A DNA stretch of 64,000 bases from Planctomycetota bacterium (GTDB lineage Bacteria > Planctomycetota > UBA1135 > GCA-002686595). The position numbers were made by a program, and so were the translations under genes. The stretch spans positions 248,001-312,000 of the forward strand of contig JADJQU010000003.1 of the NCBI GenBank assembly GCA_016712565.1, read 5' to 3'. The notes under the pieces were generated by a model, which made no database searches, was not told the origin of the DNA, and worked only from the letters and a program-made list of their open reading frames with translations. Position 1 is the stretch's first letter. The number at the start of each line of letters is the position of its first letter. Positions 54,205-63,602 of the stretch are shown in pieces.

Positions 54205-55356
54205 GTGGTGAAGCGCGTCGGAGCGACGCTTCCCCGCCTGCTGGCCCTCGTGGGCCTGGCGGTCCTGGCCGCCTGGCTCCTGTTTGCCTGGAACCGGGCA
54301 CGCCAAGGGCCCGCGGGGCTGGCGGTCCCCTCGCCGGTGGAGTTGCCGCTTGGACCTGAGCCCGGGGCCGAGGGGCGGGAGTCGCCGGCTTTGGACGTGC
54401 CGCTTCCCCTTCCAGCGGACGCCACGACTGCCCAGGCCGGTCCGGCCCCGGCCCGCACGGGGTCGGACTCCGAGCAGCGACTCGAGTGCGCCGCGAGCGT
54501 GGCCCACGCCGGGGGGCTGCCCGCCGCCGGGGCCTCGATCTTCTGGTTCGACAGCCAGACGCTCGCGTCGGCCCACTGGCAGGCGGACCTGGACGAGTGG
54601 GGCATGTCCCGGGAGTTCCTGGAGCGCAACGGGCGGCGATTCGTGACCGATGACGCCGGAGTGGCGTCCATCCCCGCGGACCCGGGCAAAGTGCAACTGG
54701 TGGCGGTCACGCAAGACGCCTTCGGGATGCTCACCCTGGACGGCGGCACGGGCCCGGGCCAGGTGGTGCGCGTGGAGCTCCGGCCGGCGGTGGCGATCCC
54801 CGTGCGCGTGATCGGCGCCCGCACGGGCGAGCCCCTGGCCGGGGTCCCCGTGGCCGCCGAATGCACGCTGCTTCCCGGTTCACGGGTCGCCGCGCGCACG
54901 GACGCCCGAGGCCAGGCGACGCTTTGGCCCCTGTTCCCCGGCGGCGACGGACGCTTCGTCTGGCGCGTGGTGCCCGTGGGTATTTTTCGCGAGGAAATTC
55001 GCGCCCCGCTCTCCATCGAGCCCCGAGCGGAGCCCCTGGAACTGCGCCTGCCCGACTGCGCGCCCGTGAGCGTGCGCGTGGTCGACGAAAAGGGCGCCCT
55101 GCGCGACGTGTCGGGGAAGCTCAGCGTGGGTTGGAACGACGCCGACGGGGATCCCCGGGAGCCGCGCAGTGCCCCGCTGCGCGCCGGCAGCGTGAACCTG
55201 GGCCACGTGGAGACGAATTTGACGCTCTACGTGCGCGCGCAACCGGCCGGTGAGCGAGAAAGTGACATCGCGGTCTTCGAGCACACGCGCAGCGGTTCCG
55301 TCCGAAGCGTGTTCGACCTGCGGATTCCAGCTCCCAAGCCCGAGCGCGAGCCCTAG
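54205..55356 (+). CDS. Membrane-anchored protein with carboxypeptidase-regulatory-like (Ig-fold) domains
   Basis: 383 aa from GTG 54205 (GTG 54208 is equally possible). One N-terminal TM (LLALVGLAVLAAWLLFAW, about 12-29) and a Pro/Ala linker, then extracytoplasmic beta-sandwich units. Residues about 205-290 match the CarboxypepD_reg/Big-type pattern: PVRVIGARTGEPLAGVPVAAE, TDARGQATLWPLFPGG, and a second copy starts at VSVRVVDEKGALRDVSGK. No catalytic domain is attached. It follows the secreted protein gene by 22 nt and may be co-transcribed. Function unknown. Confidence 0.75.
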   Translation: MVKRVGATLPRLLALVGLAVLAAWLLFAWNRARQGPAGLAVPSPVELPLGPEPGAEGRESPALDVPLPLPADATTAQAGPAPARTGSDSEQRLECAASVAHAGGLPAAGASIFWFDSQTLASAHWQADLDEWGMSREFLERNGRRFVTDDAGVASIPADPGKVQLVAVTQDAFGMLTLDGGTGPGQVVRVELRPAVAIPVRVIGARTGEPLAGVPVAAECTLLPGSRVAARTDARGQATLWPLFPGGDGRFVWRVVPVGIFREEIRAPLSIEPRAEPLELRLPDCAPVSVRVVDEKGALRDVSGKLSVGWNDADGDPREPRSAPLRAGSVNLGHVETNLTLYVRAQPAGERESDIAVFEHTRSGSVRSVFDLRIPAPKPEREP

Positions 55357-55440
55357 GCCTGGCCCCTTCGGGGTCGCCTGCTCCGGCGGGCTCCCGGCCG
55401 CGCGCGGTCGCCGTGCGCTGCGGCGGCGTTGGGCAATCGC

Positions 55441-56835
55441 TCAGGCGCTGGCGCGCAGGCTCTTGGATCGTGCGGCCACGATCTCCAGGGCCGCCGTGCG
55501 GTAGGCCTCGGCGAAGGTGGGGAAGTTGAACACGTGGTCCACGAAGGCGTCCGCGGACAGTCCGCCGATCAGGGCCATCTGGGCCACGTGCACCAGCTCG
55601 GTGGCGCCCTCGCCCACGATTTGCACGCCCAGGATCCTGCCGCTCTGGGGCTCGGCCACGAGCTTCAACATCCCGTCGCGCACGCCGTTGATGCGCCCGC
55701 GGGCAAGGTCGGCGAACTTGGCCACGCCCACCAGGGCCGAGCCGAAGCGCGTGCGGGCCGCCTGCTCGTCGATGCCGACGCAGGCCATCTCCGGCAGGGC
55801 GTAGATGCCGCTCGGCGTGGTGTCCACCCCGCGGTGGATCTCCAGGCCGAGCATGTGGCGGGCCGCCCGGCGACCTTGCTCCATGGAACTGGCCGCCAGG
55901 GCCGGAGGCCCGACGACGTCGCCCACGGCGTAGATCCCGGGGACTTGGGTGCACATGTTCGCGTCCACTTCCAGGTGACCCCGTGCGTTGGCGGCCAGTC
56001 CGGCGGCGGCCAGGTTGAGCCGCTCCACGTTGGCCACGCGCCCCAGTGCCACCAGGGCCTGTTCGGTCTCGATCCGCGTGCCGTCGTCGAGTTCGGTGAC
56101 CACGCGCGACAGGCCGTCCCATTGCAGCCGCGTGGTCTGACGGCCGCCGTGCCAGCGCCCGCCCTGACCGCGGAAATTCGAGAGAAAGGTCTCGACGATC
56201 TCCCCGTCGAGGAAGCCCAGGGGCCGCGGCGAGCGATCGATCCACTCCACGCGCGAGCCCAGGGCCGCGAAGATCGAAGCGAACTCGCTGGCGATCACTC
56301 CACCCCCGAAGACGGCGATCGACTCGGGCAGCCAGGTCATGGCCAGCACCGAGTCGGAGTCGAGCACGTGCTCGTGGTCGATGGGCAGGTCGGCGGGCTT
56401 GCGCGGCCGCGAGCCCGTGGCGATCACCACCTGGCGCGCCTCGATGGAAACCGAGGGCCGGCCCGGGGCGCGCACCTCGATTTCCCGCGGGGAAACGAAG
56501 CGGCCGTGGCCGAAGACCACCTCGGCGCCCGAGCGGGACACGTGCTGGGCCACCAGCTCCTCGTTGAGCGCCACCACTTCGTCCTTGCGGCGCATCAGCC
56601 CCTCGATCTGCACCCGTTCGCCGGGGCGCACGCCGCCGGTGCGCAGGAGCGCCTGGGCACGTTCGTGGAGCGTCTTGCTGGGGATCGTGCCGCGGTGCAC
56701 GCACTCGCCGCCCACGCGGGCGTCGCGCTCCACGAGCAACACGCGCGCCCCAGCGGCGGCGGCCTCGATCGCGGCCGAGTGTCCGCCCGGGCCGCTGCCC
56801 AGGATCGCCACGTCGCAGGTGCGTCGCTCGTTCAT
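55441..56835 (-). CDS. sthA: Soluble pyridine nucleotide transhydrogenase
   Basis: 464 aa. Flavoprotein of the pyridine nucleotide-disulfide oxidoreductase family. FAD site at the start (AILGSGPGGHSAAIEAA), second Rossmann motif FGGGVIASEFASIFAALG, and GIYAVGDVVGPP. The redox-active CxxxxC of lipoamide dehydrogenases is not conserved: the segment reads ECVHRGTIPSKTL, with one Cys, as in SthA proteins. SthA moves electrons between NADPH and NAD+. The start overlaps the stop of the HDOD gene (ATGA), so the two are translated together. Confidence 0.9.
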   Translation of the reverse strand: MNERRTCDVAILGSGPGGHSAAIEAAAAGARVLLVERDARVGGECVHRGTIPSKTLHERAQALLRTGGVRPGERVQIEGLMRRKDEVVALNEELVAQHVSRSGAEVVFGHGRFVSPREIEVRAPGRPSVSIEARQVVIATGSRPRKPADLPIDHEHVLDSDSVLAMTWLPESIAVFGGGVIASEFASIFAALGSRVEWIDRSPRPLGFLDGEIVETFLSNFRGQGGRWHGGRQTTRLQWDGLSRVVTELDDGTRIETEQALVALGRVANVERLNLAAAGLAANARGHLEVDANMCTQVPGIYAVGDVVGPPALAASSMEQGRRAARHMLGLEIHRGVDTTPSGIYALPEMACVGIDEQAARTRFGSALVGVAKFADLARGRINGVRDGMLKLVAEPQSGRILGVQIVGEGATELVHVAQMALIGGLSADAFVDHVFNFPTFAEAYRTAALEIVAARSKSLRASA

Positions 56836-57719
56836 GCGTAGACTTCGGCCGCGGAGCGGACCTGTTCGACTTGTTGCTGCAGCAAATCCAGATCCTCCTC
56901 GTAGAGACCGAGGGCCGAGAGCACCCCGTCGATGCCCTCCAGGTCATCCGTGCCCTCGGTGAAGTCCGCCAAACGGTCCGCCAGGTGGGCGGTGCGGACC
57001 TCGTCGAGGCATTCCGTGGCCGCCTCCGGCGCGTGGTGGTGACGCGCGGCGGCACTGGTCCATTCGGGCAGGCCCCAGGTGCGCACCAGGCGCGCGCCCA
57101 CCTCGGCGTGATGGCGCGTCAGGGCGGCTTCGATCTCCTTGGCGCTGAACTCGCAGCGGGTCGCGACCTGGATCTCGTCCACGGCCTGCAGCACCACCGG
57201 CCCGCCCACGTCGTGGAGCAGCCCGCAGAGGAAGGCGCTCTCGACGTTTCTGCGGCGCATGCGGGCGATCTCGCGGCCGAACAGTCCGCTGACGGCCGAG
57301 TGGTGCCACAGCCGCGAGACGCGCTCCAGGTGGCGGCCGGCCTTGAAGACCTTGGTCTTGACCGCGATGGACAGGGCCACGCTGGCCAGCTGTCGCACGC
57401 CCATGCGCGCGATGGCCTGCTGCAGGGAGACCACCTTTTCCCGCGCGCCCAGGGCCGCGCTGTTGGCGATGGCGAGCACGTGGGCCGCCAGGGCCGGATC
57501 GCGCTGCAGCAGCTGGGCCAGGGAGCGCGCGTCGCTGGACGGATCCGAGCACAGGGCGACCACCTGCGTGGCGTAGGTCGGCAGGAGCGGCAGCACCAGT
57601 TCGCCGTCGGCGAAATGGGCCGCCAGGAGGGCGTCCAGGGCCGGAGACGGCGGGCGGCCGGCGCCCGGTGAGCCCACGGCCGGGCCGGCCATCGAGCGGG
57701 GAACGGAAGGGGAGTCCAT
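56832..57719 (-). CDS. HDOD-domain signalling protein
   Basis: 295 aa. HDOD domain at about 35-230: LPLLPTYATQVVALCSDPSS, DPALAAHVLAIANSAALG, QAIARMGVRQLASVALS and FLCGLLHDVGGPV, which keeps an HD pair; HHAEVG follows. A C-terminal helical stretch (EGIDGVLSALGLYEEDLDLLQ) completes it. HDOD proteins act in signal output and motility control, mostly without proven catalysis. The N terminus has a Pro/Gly-rich extension. Coupled to sthA downstream. Upstream, 281 bp separate it from the divergent outer-membrane lipoprotein gene. Confidence 0.92.
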   Translation of the reverse strand: MDSPSVPRSMAGPAVGSPGAGRPPSPALDALLAAHFADGELVLPLLPTYATQVVALCSDPSSDARSLAQLLQRDPALAAHVLAIANSAALGAREKVVSLQQAIARMGVRQLASVALSIAVKTKVFKAGRHLERVSRLWHHSAVSGLFGREIARMRRRNVESAFLCGLLHDVGGPVVLQAVDEIQVATRCEFSAKEIEAALTRHHAEVGARLVRTWGLPEWTSAAARHHHAPEAATECLDEVRTAHLADRLADFTEGTDDLEGIDGVLSALGLYEEDLDLLQQQVEQVRSAAEVYA

Positions 57720-57989
57720 GGGCTGGGTCCTGCATCGGCTGGGAGAGCCGCGCTCCTGGATCCCGCGGCGCGCTCCGACGGGAAATTCCTGCGGGGTCCT
57801 GGGGGCCGGAGAGGGTCCGCGCGGGGTGCGTGCCCCGCGAGCACGCCTCCGGCGTCCGGCGCGGCGCTGCGGGCCTTCCCCACGGCCCGGGCCCGCCTAC
57901 CGCCCTCGAGGTCCTGCCCGGAGGGGGACCTGCTCCAGGAAATCGGGGCGGACCGTGTTGCGTTCCTGCGCGCGGGGCCTTCAGCAGGC

Positions 57990-57995
57990 AGGAGG
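57990..57995 (+). promoter_or_regulatory. Consensus Shine-Dalgarno of the outer-membrane lipoprotein gene
   Basis: AGGAGG, 5 nt before ATG 58001. It fixes the start and stands out, since many genes in this window have weak or no visible ribosome binding site; strong expression of an envelope protein would fit. Confidence 0.8.
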
Positions 57996-58000
57996 CATTC

Positions 58001-58699
58001 ATGCTACGCATCCCCAGGCACCCCTCGTTCGTCACGCTGCTCTCGCTGGCCCTGCTGCTCGTCGGTTGCGCTTCGGCCCCGAGGAGCCGCGCGGAATACG
58101 GTCCCGGTCCCTACCCGACCCCGTCGGGATCCGCGCCCCAGCTCCCGCCCAGCCCGGGCGTGGGTGCCTTCGGGGGGCTGGGGCTCGGCCGGTCCATTTT
58201 CCACGACTACGAACTCGACGGGCTCCCGGGCGCTGACGTGGAGGAGGCGGACACGTCGTTCTCGGCCTTTGCCGGCTACCGCTGGACGCCGAACTACGGG
58301 GTGCTCCTGGGGTACATCGACCACGGCACCCTCGAAGCCAGCGGTCCGGTCGGCGAGGGAGGCCAGCCGTTCACCGACAAGATCGACTACAAGAGCGTGG
58401 TCCTCTGCGGCATGGCCACCGCGCCCATCGCGGAGGGCACGGCGGTCTACGGCCTGCTCGGCGCCGCCCACTGGAATCAGGACGTGGCCTACCGGGAGCA
58501 GTCGGCCACGCCTTTCAACGCGGACTCGAGCGGCTTCAGCCCCGCGATCGGCGGCGGCGTGAATTACTTCTTCGACTCCGGCGGGCATTTCGGCTTCAAC
58601 CTGACCTGGATCCGCATCTTCCAGGCCGGCGACAAGGGCAAGACCGACCACGACAGCGACATCGACTTCGTGTCGCTGGGTTTCCTGATCAGCCAGTGA
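58001..58699 (+). CDS. Outer-membrane beta-barrel lipoprotein (OmpW/OmpA-like 8-strand type)
   Basis: 232 aa. Signal peptide with lipobox (LLSLALLLVGC). After a Pro-rich linker the protein is a series of amphipathic beta strands with aromatic girdles: FSAFAGYRWTPNYGVLLGYIDHG, VLCGMATAPIAEGTAVYGLLGAAHW and the terminal VSLGFLISQ, as in small outer-membrane barrels of the OmpA-beta-brl family. It lacks the OmpA peptidoglycan-binding domain. It has a consensus ribosome binding site. Role unknown; structural or adhesive function is typical. Confidence 0.8.
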   Translation: MLRIPRHPSFVTLLSLALLLVGCASAPRSRAEYGPGPYPTPSGSAPQLPPSPGVGAFGGLGLGRSIFHDYELDGLPGADVEEADTSFSAFAGYRWTPNYGVLLGYIDHGTLEASGPVGEGGQPFTDKIDYKSVVLCGMATAPIAEGTAVYGLLGAAHWNQDVAYREQSATPFNADSSGFSPAIGGGVNYFFDSGGHFGFNLTWIRIFQAGDKGKTDHDSDIDFVSLGFLISQ

Positions 58700-59004
58700 G
58701 CCGGCCCGTCCCGGGGGCGGCCTCGCCGGCCGATCTCGAGGCGGCGACCGCTCCACCCGCGGCCGTCGCCAGGGCCCGTGAGGGTGGCGCGGCGGTGCGG
58801 GGCAACCGAGCGGGGGGGGCCGCGGCCCTCCGAGGTCGGAGGAGGGACTCCCGCTCCCCGGATCCGGCCTGACGCCCCAAGCCTGGAGCGCCCGCGAGGC
58901 TCGTGGATCCCTGGCGGTGCTTTCGCGGTCGGCGCCCGACGCGTAGGCTCCGGGGCCCCTGCCGGAGGGCCGCCCCGCGCCGCGGCCTCCGGGCAGACCG
59001 AATC
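58700..59004. other. Intergenic region, 305 bp
   Basis: Very GC-rich with long G and C runs; I see no gene, repeat or convincing promoter. It separates the barrel lipoprotein from the small membrane protein on the same strand. Confidence 0.4.
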
Positions 59005-59538
59005 ATGGACCGTGGAGTGCTGACCCTGATCCTGCGCGGGAGCGCCGTGCTGCTGGCCCTGGCCCTGCTCGCGGTGTTTTTCTGGCGGGCGAGAAACCGG
59101 GCCCGGGTGGGTCCGGTGAAGCTCCGCGTGCACCCCCGCCGGGTGGTGCGCTCGCTGCTCCTCTGCCTGGCGGTTCTGGCGGCGGCGACGCTCTTCTTCT
59201 GGACCCGGCCGGGCACTTCCCCCGAGGGGCTCGCGATCCTGGTCCTGGCGCCGGCCCTGCTGGCCCTCTCTCCGGGTTTCCAGGATTCCCTGTGGGGCGC
59301 GGCCGGCGTGCAGCGGGGCTGGCACGCGCGCCGCTACGGGGAATTGGAGGAGTGGCGACTGATCGGCGAGCACCTGCGCTGGAAGCTGCGCGGCCAATGG
59401 CTCGCCACCCACGTGCCGGCCTCCGAGCATGCCGGGCTGCGGACCATGCTCGAGGCCGCCGCCCCCGGGCGGGAGTCCTCCCACGGGAACGCGGGCTTCG
59501 ATCCTCAGCGCGCCGCCGCGGCGAAATCGAAGTCCTGA
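59005..59538 (+). CDS. Small membrane protein of unknown function
   Basis: 177 aa from ATG 59005. Three hydrophobic segments: LTLILRGSAVLLALALLAVFFW (about 5-26), LLLCLAVLAAATLFFW (about 48-63) and GLAILVLAPALLALS (about 73-88), then a soluble C terminus with WHARRYGELEEWRLIGEHLRW. No family recognised. Its 3' end overlaps the convergent kinase gene by 34 bp. Confidence 0.6.
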   Translation: MDRGVLTLILRGSAVLLALALLAVFFWRARNRARVGPVKLRVHPRRVVRSLLLCLAVLAAATLFFWTRPGTSPEGLAILVLAPALLALSPGFQDSLWGAAGVQRGWHARRYGELEEWRLIGEHLRWKLRGQWLATHVPASEHAGLRTMLEAAAPGRESSHGNAGFDPQRAAAAKSKS

Positions 59539-60347
59539 CGCAGGGGGAGGTCGAGGCGCCAGCGGCCCGGCTCCCGGCGGGCCCGCGCGCACAGGGCTGC
59601 CCGGGCGCGGGTGGCCGCGGCGAACAGGCGCTCCGGGTTCATCGGGGCGCCCTGCGCCGAGCGCTCTTCCGCGTAGAGCCCGAGCCACTCGCGCAGTTCC
59701 CCGGCCGAGCACAGGCTCGCCGCCTCGAAGAACAGGCAGGCCAGGTCGTAGGCGGGGCCCCGCAGTTGCAGGCGTTCGCCGCCGCGCCAGGCGTCGATGA
59801 ACCACAGCCGCCGCGGAAGCTCCGTGGGGCCCACCAGCACGTTGCGCAGGTACAGGTCCCGATGGACGAAGTGCAGGGCATGCATGCGCGCCGCCTCGCG
59901 CGCCAGTTCCGCGAGCCACGCTCGCCGATTCGGATCGGTGGGAGGCAGTTGCCCCAGGCGCTGCGCCAGGGGTTCGGCCTCGACGAAGGCGCTCACCAGG
60001 AACTGGAGCCGCGGGAAACTGCCGCCGAACCAACCCGCCGCCAGGGGGGCGGGCACCTGGAAGAGGCGCGCCATGAGCCAGTGATGATTGAGCGCCTCCC
60101 GTGCCCGGGGCGGGGGCGCGCCGGCGCACACCCGCGCCAGGCCGTGTCGGAGCCGCGCCCGGCCGGCCAGGGGACCGGCCTTGAACCAGGCCCGCTGCCC
60201 CGCGAATTCCACCGGGCCCGCCAGGGCCCCGGGGCCGACGCCGGTGGGGAGGCCCAGGGCGAAGCCCACCGCCGCGGATTCGAATTCGCCGCGGGAGACG
60301 AGCAGCTCCAGGGATCCGCGGTCCGTGGCAACCCGGAGGCGCTTCAC
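59505..60347 (-). CDS. Lipopolysaccharide (Kdo/heptose) kinase-like protein
   Basis: 280 aa. Small kinase-fold protein of the KdkA/WaaP type: ATP-binding half (KAGPLAGRARLRHGLARV, REALNHHWLM), catalytic loop FVHRDLYLRNVLV and metal Asp in LWFIDAWRGG in place of DFG. These enzymes phosphorylate inner-core LPS sugars at the cytoplasmic face, which agrees with the kdsA gene in the window. The GTG start overlaps the methyltransferase stop by 3 nt (GTGA), so the two are one unit. Assignment to LPS rather than another small-molecule kinase is inference. Confidence 0.8.
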   Translation of the reverse strand: MKRLRVATDRGSLELLVSRGEFESAAVGFALGLPTGVGPGALAGPVEFAGQRAWFKAGPLAGRARLRHGLARVCAGAPPPRAREALNHHWLMARLFQVPAPLAAGWFGGSFPRLQFLVSAFVEAEPLAQRLGQLPPTDPNRRAWLAELAREAARMHALHFVHRDLYLRNVLVGPTELPRRLWFIDAWRGGERLQLRGPAYDLACLFFEAASLCSAGELREWLGLYAEERSAQGAPMNPERLFAAATRARAALCARARREPGRWRLDLPLRQDFDFAAAAR

Positions 60348-61093
60348 GCGGGTGCGCGTCCCACGCGCGCGGCGAAAAACGTCTGCTGGGAAAGGAAGCG
60401 GAAACTCGCGCGCCAGGCCAGCACCTCGGCGCCGCGCTCGCGCAGGATCCGCTCCAGCCGCGCGCGATCCACGGCGGTGCGCCCGCGGGGGCCCTCGTCG
60501 CGCCGCAGTCCCGCGCGCCGTCGCCAGGCCGGCAGGGAGCAGGCGTCCCAGAAGGAGGCGATCACCAGGCCCCGCGACACGCGCAGCAGTTCGTCCACGG
60601 CCCGGGCCAGGTCCTCCTCCTCCCGCAGGTGGTGCAGGAAGCGGCAGGCCACCACGACGTCGAAGCTGCCGGAGCGGAAGGGCAGCCGGAGCAGGTCGGC
60701 CTCCGCCAGACCGGACGCGCGACTTTCCCCCTGGGACAGTCCGCTCGCCGCGGTCTCGAGCATCGAGCGCGAGGCGTCGAGGCCCGTGTAGTGTTCCGCG
60801 CGCGCCCGCAGCGCCGGGGCGAGCCTCCCGCTGCCGCAGGGCGCGTCCAGCAGGCGCCTCGCGCGCCCGCCGGGCGCCCAGCGGTCCAGGAGACTCTCGA
60901 CCAGGCGCACGTCGCGCAGGCCGGCACGGCAGGAGCCGAAGCGCTCGCTGGCGTAGCGCTGCCCCGCATCGCGGGCCTGCCACTTGTCGAGGGCCTTCCC
61001 CGGGACCGCGCGCTCGGTCCAGGCCCGCGTCGGTCCCGCGTCCGACTCCTCGGGGGGGCCGTTCCCCTGCCGACCCTGTTCCATCGGCGACAT
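60344..61093 (-). CDS. Class I SAM-dependent methyltransferase
   Basis: 249 aa. Motif I LLDAPCGSGRLAPALR binds S-adenosylmethionine; the acidic loop ends GLDAS; motif post-I region LLRLPFRSGSFDVVVACRFLHHL is the Methyltransf_11 pattern. An N-terminal 35-residue stretch and a C-terminal part (RARLERILRERGAEVL) flank the domain. The substrate is not evident; coupling to an LPS-kinase-like gene suggests a sugar or lipid substrate, but that is inference. The start is 77 bp from the divergent helicase gene. Confidence 0.88.
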   Translation of the reverse strand: MSPMEQGRQGNGPPEESDAGPTRAWTERAVPGKALDKWQARDAGQRYASERFGSCRAGLRDVRLVESLLDRWAPGGRARRLLDAPCGSGRLAPALRARAEHYTGLDASRSMLETAASGLSQGESRASGLAEADLLRLPFRSGSFDVVVACRFLHHLREEEDLARAVDELLRVSRGLVIASFWDACSLPAWRRRAGLRRDEGPRGRTAVDRARLERILRERGAEVLAWRASFRFLSQQTFFAARVGRAPA

Positions 61094-61146
61094 CGTAAGG
61101 GCCGCGGGCGCTCGGACCTCGATCCGAAGCCCCCCCTTTGGCGGGG

Positions 61147-61170
61147 ACCCTCCTCGGCCAGGAGGGTAGG
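61147..61170 (+). promoter_or_regulatory. Hairpin covering the ribosome binding site of the helicase gene
   Basis: Perfect 8-bp stem (61147-61154 with 61160-61167), loop 61155-61159. The 3' arm contains the Shine-Dalgarno AGGAGG (61160-61165), 5 nt before ATG 61171. As RNA the stem would hide the ribosome binding site, as in translational switches or RNA thermometers. The structure is seen directly; regulation is inference. Confidence 0.6.
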
Positions 61171-63602
61171 ATGCCCGGCCCGATGCACAGCCGCACTTCG
61201 CCGCAGCAGGACATGTTCGGACGTTTCGCCGCGTCCGCGGGCCAGGGCCCGGATCCCGAGGGCGGCCCGGGTGGGGAACCGGGGCGATCCGAGCGGGGCG
61301 CGGAGCAGGGTGCGCCCGGGGGCGGCCTGCCCTCGGAGGCCCCTTCGGGTCAGGGCCACGGCCGGGCCCCGAGCGCCGCGGCGGGAGCGGCCCGTGTCGC
61401 CGCCGGAGCCCCGGGCGAGCGCCTGCTGGAGGGCCTGAACCCGCCCCAGCGCGCGGCCGTGCTCCACGAAACGGGTCCGCTGTTGATCCTCGCCGGCGCG
61501 GGCTCGGGCAAGACGCGCGTGATCACGCGCCGCATCGCCTACCTGATCGAAGCCCGCGGCGTGCCCGCCGATTCGATTCTGGCGATCACCTTCACCAACA
61601 AGGCGGCGGGGGAGATGCGACAGCGCGTGGCCTCCCTGGCGGCGTCCCCCGGGGCCTGGGTCTCCACCTTCCACGCCCTGTGCGCGCGCATTCTGCGCCG
61701 GGACATCGAACTGCTCGGGGGCTACACGCGCGACTTTTCGATCTACGACACCTCCGACCGCAATCAGGTGATCAAGCAGGCCGTGCAGGCCGAGGGTTTC
61801 GACGCCACCCAGTACAAGCCCGCCCAGATCGGCGCCTGGATCTCGGACAGGAAGAACCGCCGTTCGACTCCGGCCCAGGAACTGGCGGCCCTGGAGAGCG
61901 AGGGGCTGGTGGGTCTGGAGCAGGAGGTGCTGCTGCGGGCTTGGCGCGCCTACGAGACGGCCATGCGCGCCGCCAACGCCCTGGATTTCGACGATCTGCT
62001 GCTCAAGGTGCTGGAGCTCTTCGACGCCCATCCCGGCGCCAGGGATCTCTACGCGCGGCGATTCCAACAGGTCATGGTGGACGAGTACCAGGACACCAAC
62101 CGCGTCCAGTACCTGTTGATGCGCCACCTGGCGGGTTTTCACGGCAACCTCGGCGTCTGCGGCGATCCCGACCAGTCGATCTACGGCTGGCGCGGCGCGG
62201 ACGTGCGCAACATCCTCGACTTCGAGCAGGATTTTCCCGGTGCGGTGGTCGTGCGCCTGGAGCAGAACTACCGCTCCAGCCAGACCATCCTCGACGCGGC
62301 CCAGGCCCTGATCCGCCACAACCTGCAGCGCAAGGAGAAGGCCCTGTGGTCGGAGCGCGGCGCCGGCGAGAAGCTCGTGCTCCTGGAATGCGCCGACGAG
62401 GAGGACGAGGGCCGGGAGATCGCCGCCCGCATCCGCGAACTCGCCCGCGGCGGCGTGGGATTCGACAAGGTCGCGGTGTTCTACCGCGTCAACTTCATGC
62501 AGCGCGCCATCGAGCGCGCCCTGCGGCTCTCGCAGATTCCCTACCAGATCGTGGCCGGCACGGAGTTCTACCAGCGGCGCGAGGTCAGGACCTGGTGGCC
62601 TGGCTCAAGCTCCTGGTGAACCCCAGCGACGCCGAAGCCGCCCGTCGCGCCCTGCAGGCGCCCTCGCGGGGGATCGGGGACAAGTCGGTGGAGCTCCTGG
62701 AGCGCTTCGCCCTCGACCGGCGCATCAGTTGGATCGCCGCGGCGGCCTCGCCCGAGCTGCGCTCCCAGCTGCGCGGCAAGGCCAAGGCCGGCCTGGAGGC
62801 ATTCTCCGGGGCCCTGGCCCATCTTGCCGACGTGGCGCGGGCCGAGAGCGCTTCTCCCTCGGCCCTGGTGCTGACGCGCGTGATCGAGGAGATCGACTAC
62901 TACCGCTGGCTCGACCAGTCGGCCGAGCCCGGGGAGCTGGACCGCGCCGCGAACGTCGAGGAACTGGTCACCTACGCGGCGGAATACGACGCGGCCTTCC
63001 CCGAGGGCGGCCTGCGCGGATTCCTGCAGGACATCGCGCTCGTGAGCGACTCCGATGCCTACGCCGAAGGCGAGGCCAAGGTGACGATGATGACCCTGCA
63101 CGCGGCCAAGGGCCTGGAGTTCCCCTGCGTTTTCATCGCCGGCCTGGAAGAGGAGCTCTTGCCCCACGCCCGAGCCCTGCTGGAGTCCCAGGACCCCAAC
63201 CTGGGCGTGGAGGAGGAGCGGCGGCTGTTCTACGTGGGCATCACGCGCGCCCAGGAACGCCTGTTCCTTTCCCGCGCCCAGGTGCGCCGACACTTCGGCC
63301 AGCAGAACTTCACCTCGCCCTCGCGTTTCCTGGCGGAACTGCCCCAGGAATTGATCGCCGGTTTCGAACCCGACGCCGACGAGGAAGAGATGCTGGGCCG
63401 CTTCGACGCCGCCGAGGAGGCCCGCATTGAATTCAAGTGCGGCGACGTGGTCCAACACGGCGAATTCGGCCGCGGACAGGTGCTGCGGCTCTCCGGTTCG
63501 GGCGCCAACGCCCGCGCCACGGTGCACTTCGACCGCGTGGGCGAAAAGACGCTGCTGCTCGTGTACGCCAAGCTGGTGAAGCTTGGGGAGCGCAAGCGAT
63601 GA
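61171..63602 (+). CDS. UvrD/PcrA-family DNA helicase (frameshifted)
   Basis: About 810 aa after repair. Superfamily 1A helicase: Q-motif LNPPQRAAVLHETGPLLILAGAGSGKT (Walker A included), ILAITFTNKAAGEM, VDEYQDTNRVQY (Walker B), GDPDQSIYGWRGAD, LEQNYRSS, and after the break VTMMTLHAAKGLEFPCVF and ERRLFYVGITRAQERLFLS. The C terminus has a Tudor-like PcrA tail (GDVVQHGEFGRGQVL). Frames separate near 62587 (REVR / QDLVAWLKLL); AAG instead of AG restores KDLVAWLKLL. The N terminus has a 90-residue Gly/Ala-rich extension. Likely UvrD or PcrA in repair and replication restart. The stop overlaps the next start (ATGA). Confidence 0.92.

Noticed and set aside
57820..57839. 7-bp GC hairpin (CGCGGGG/CCCCGCG) upstream of the barrel lipoprotein gene
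   Set aside because: Stems of this length are frequent by chance at this base composition, and its position suggests no clear function.
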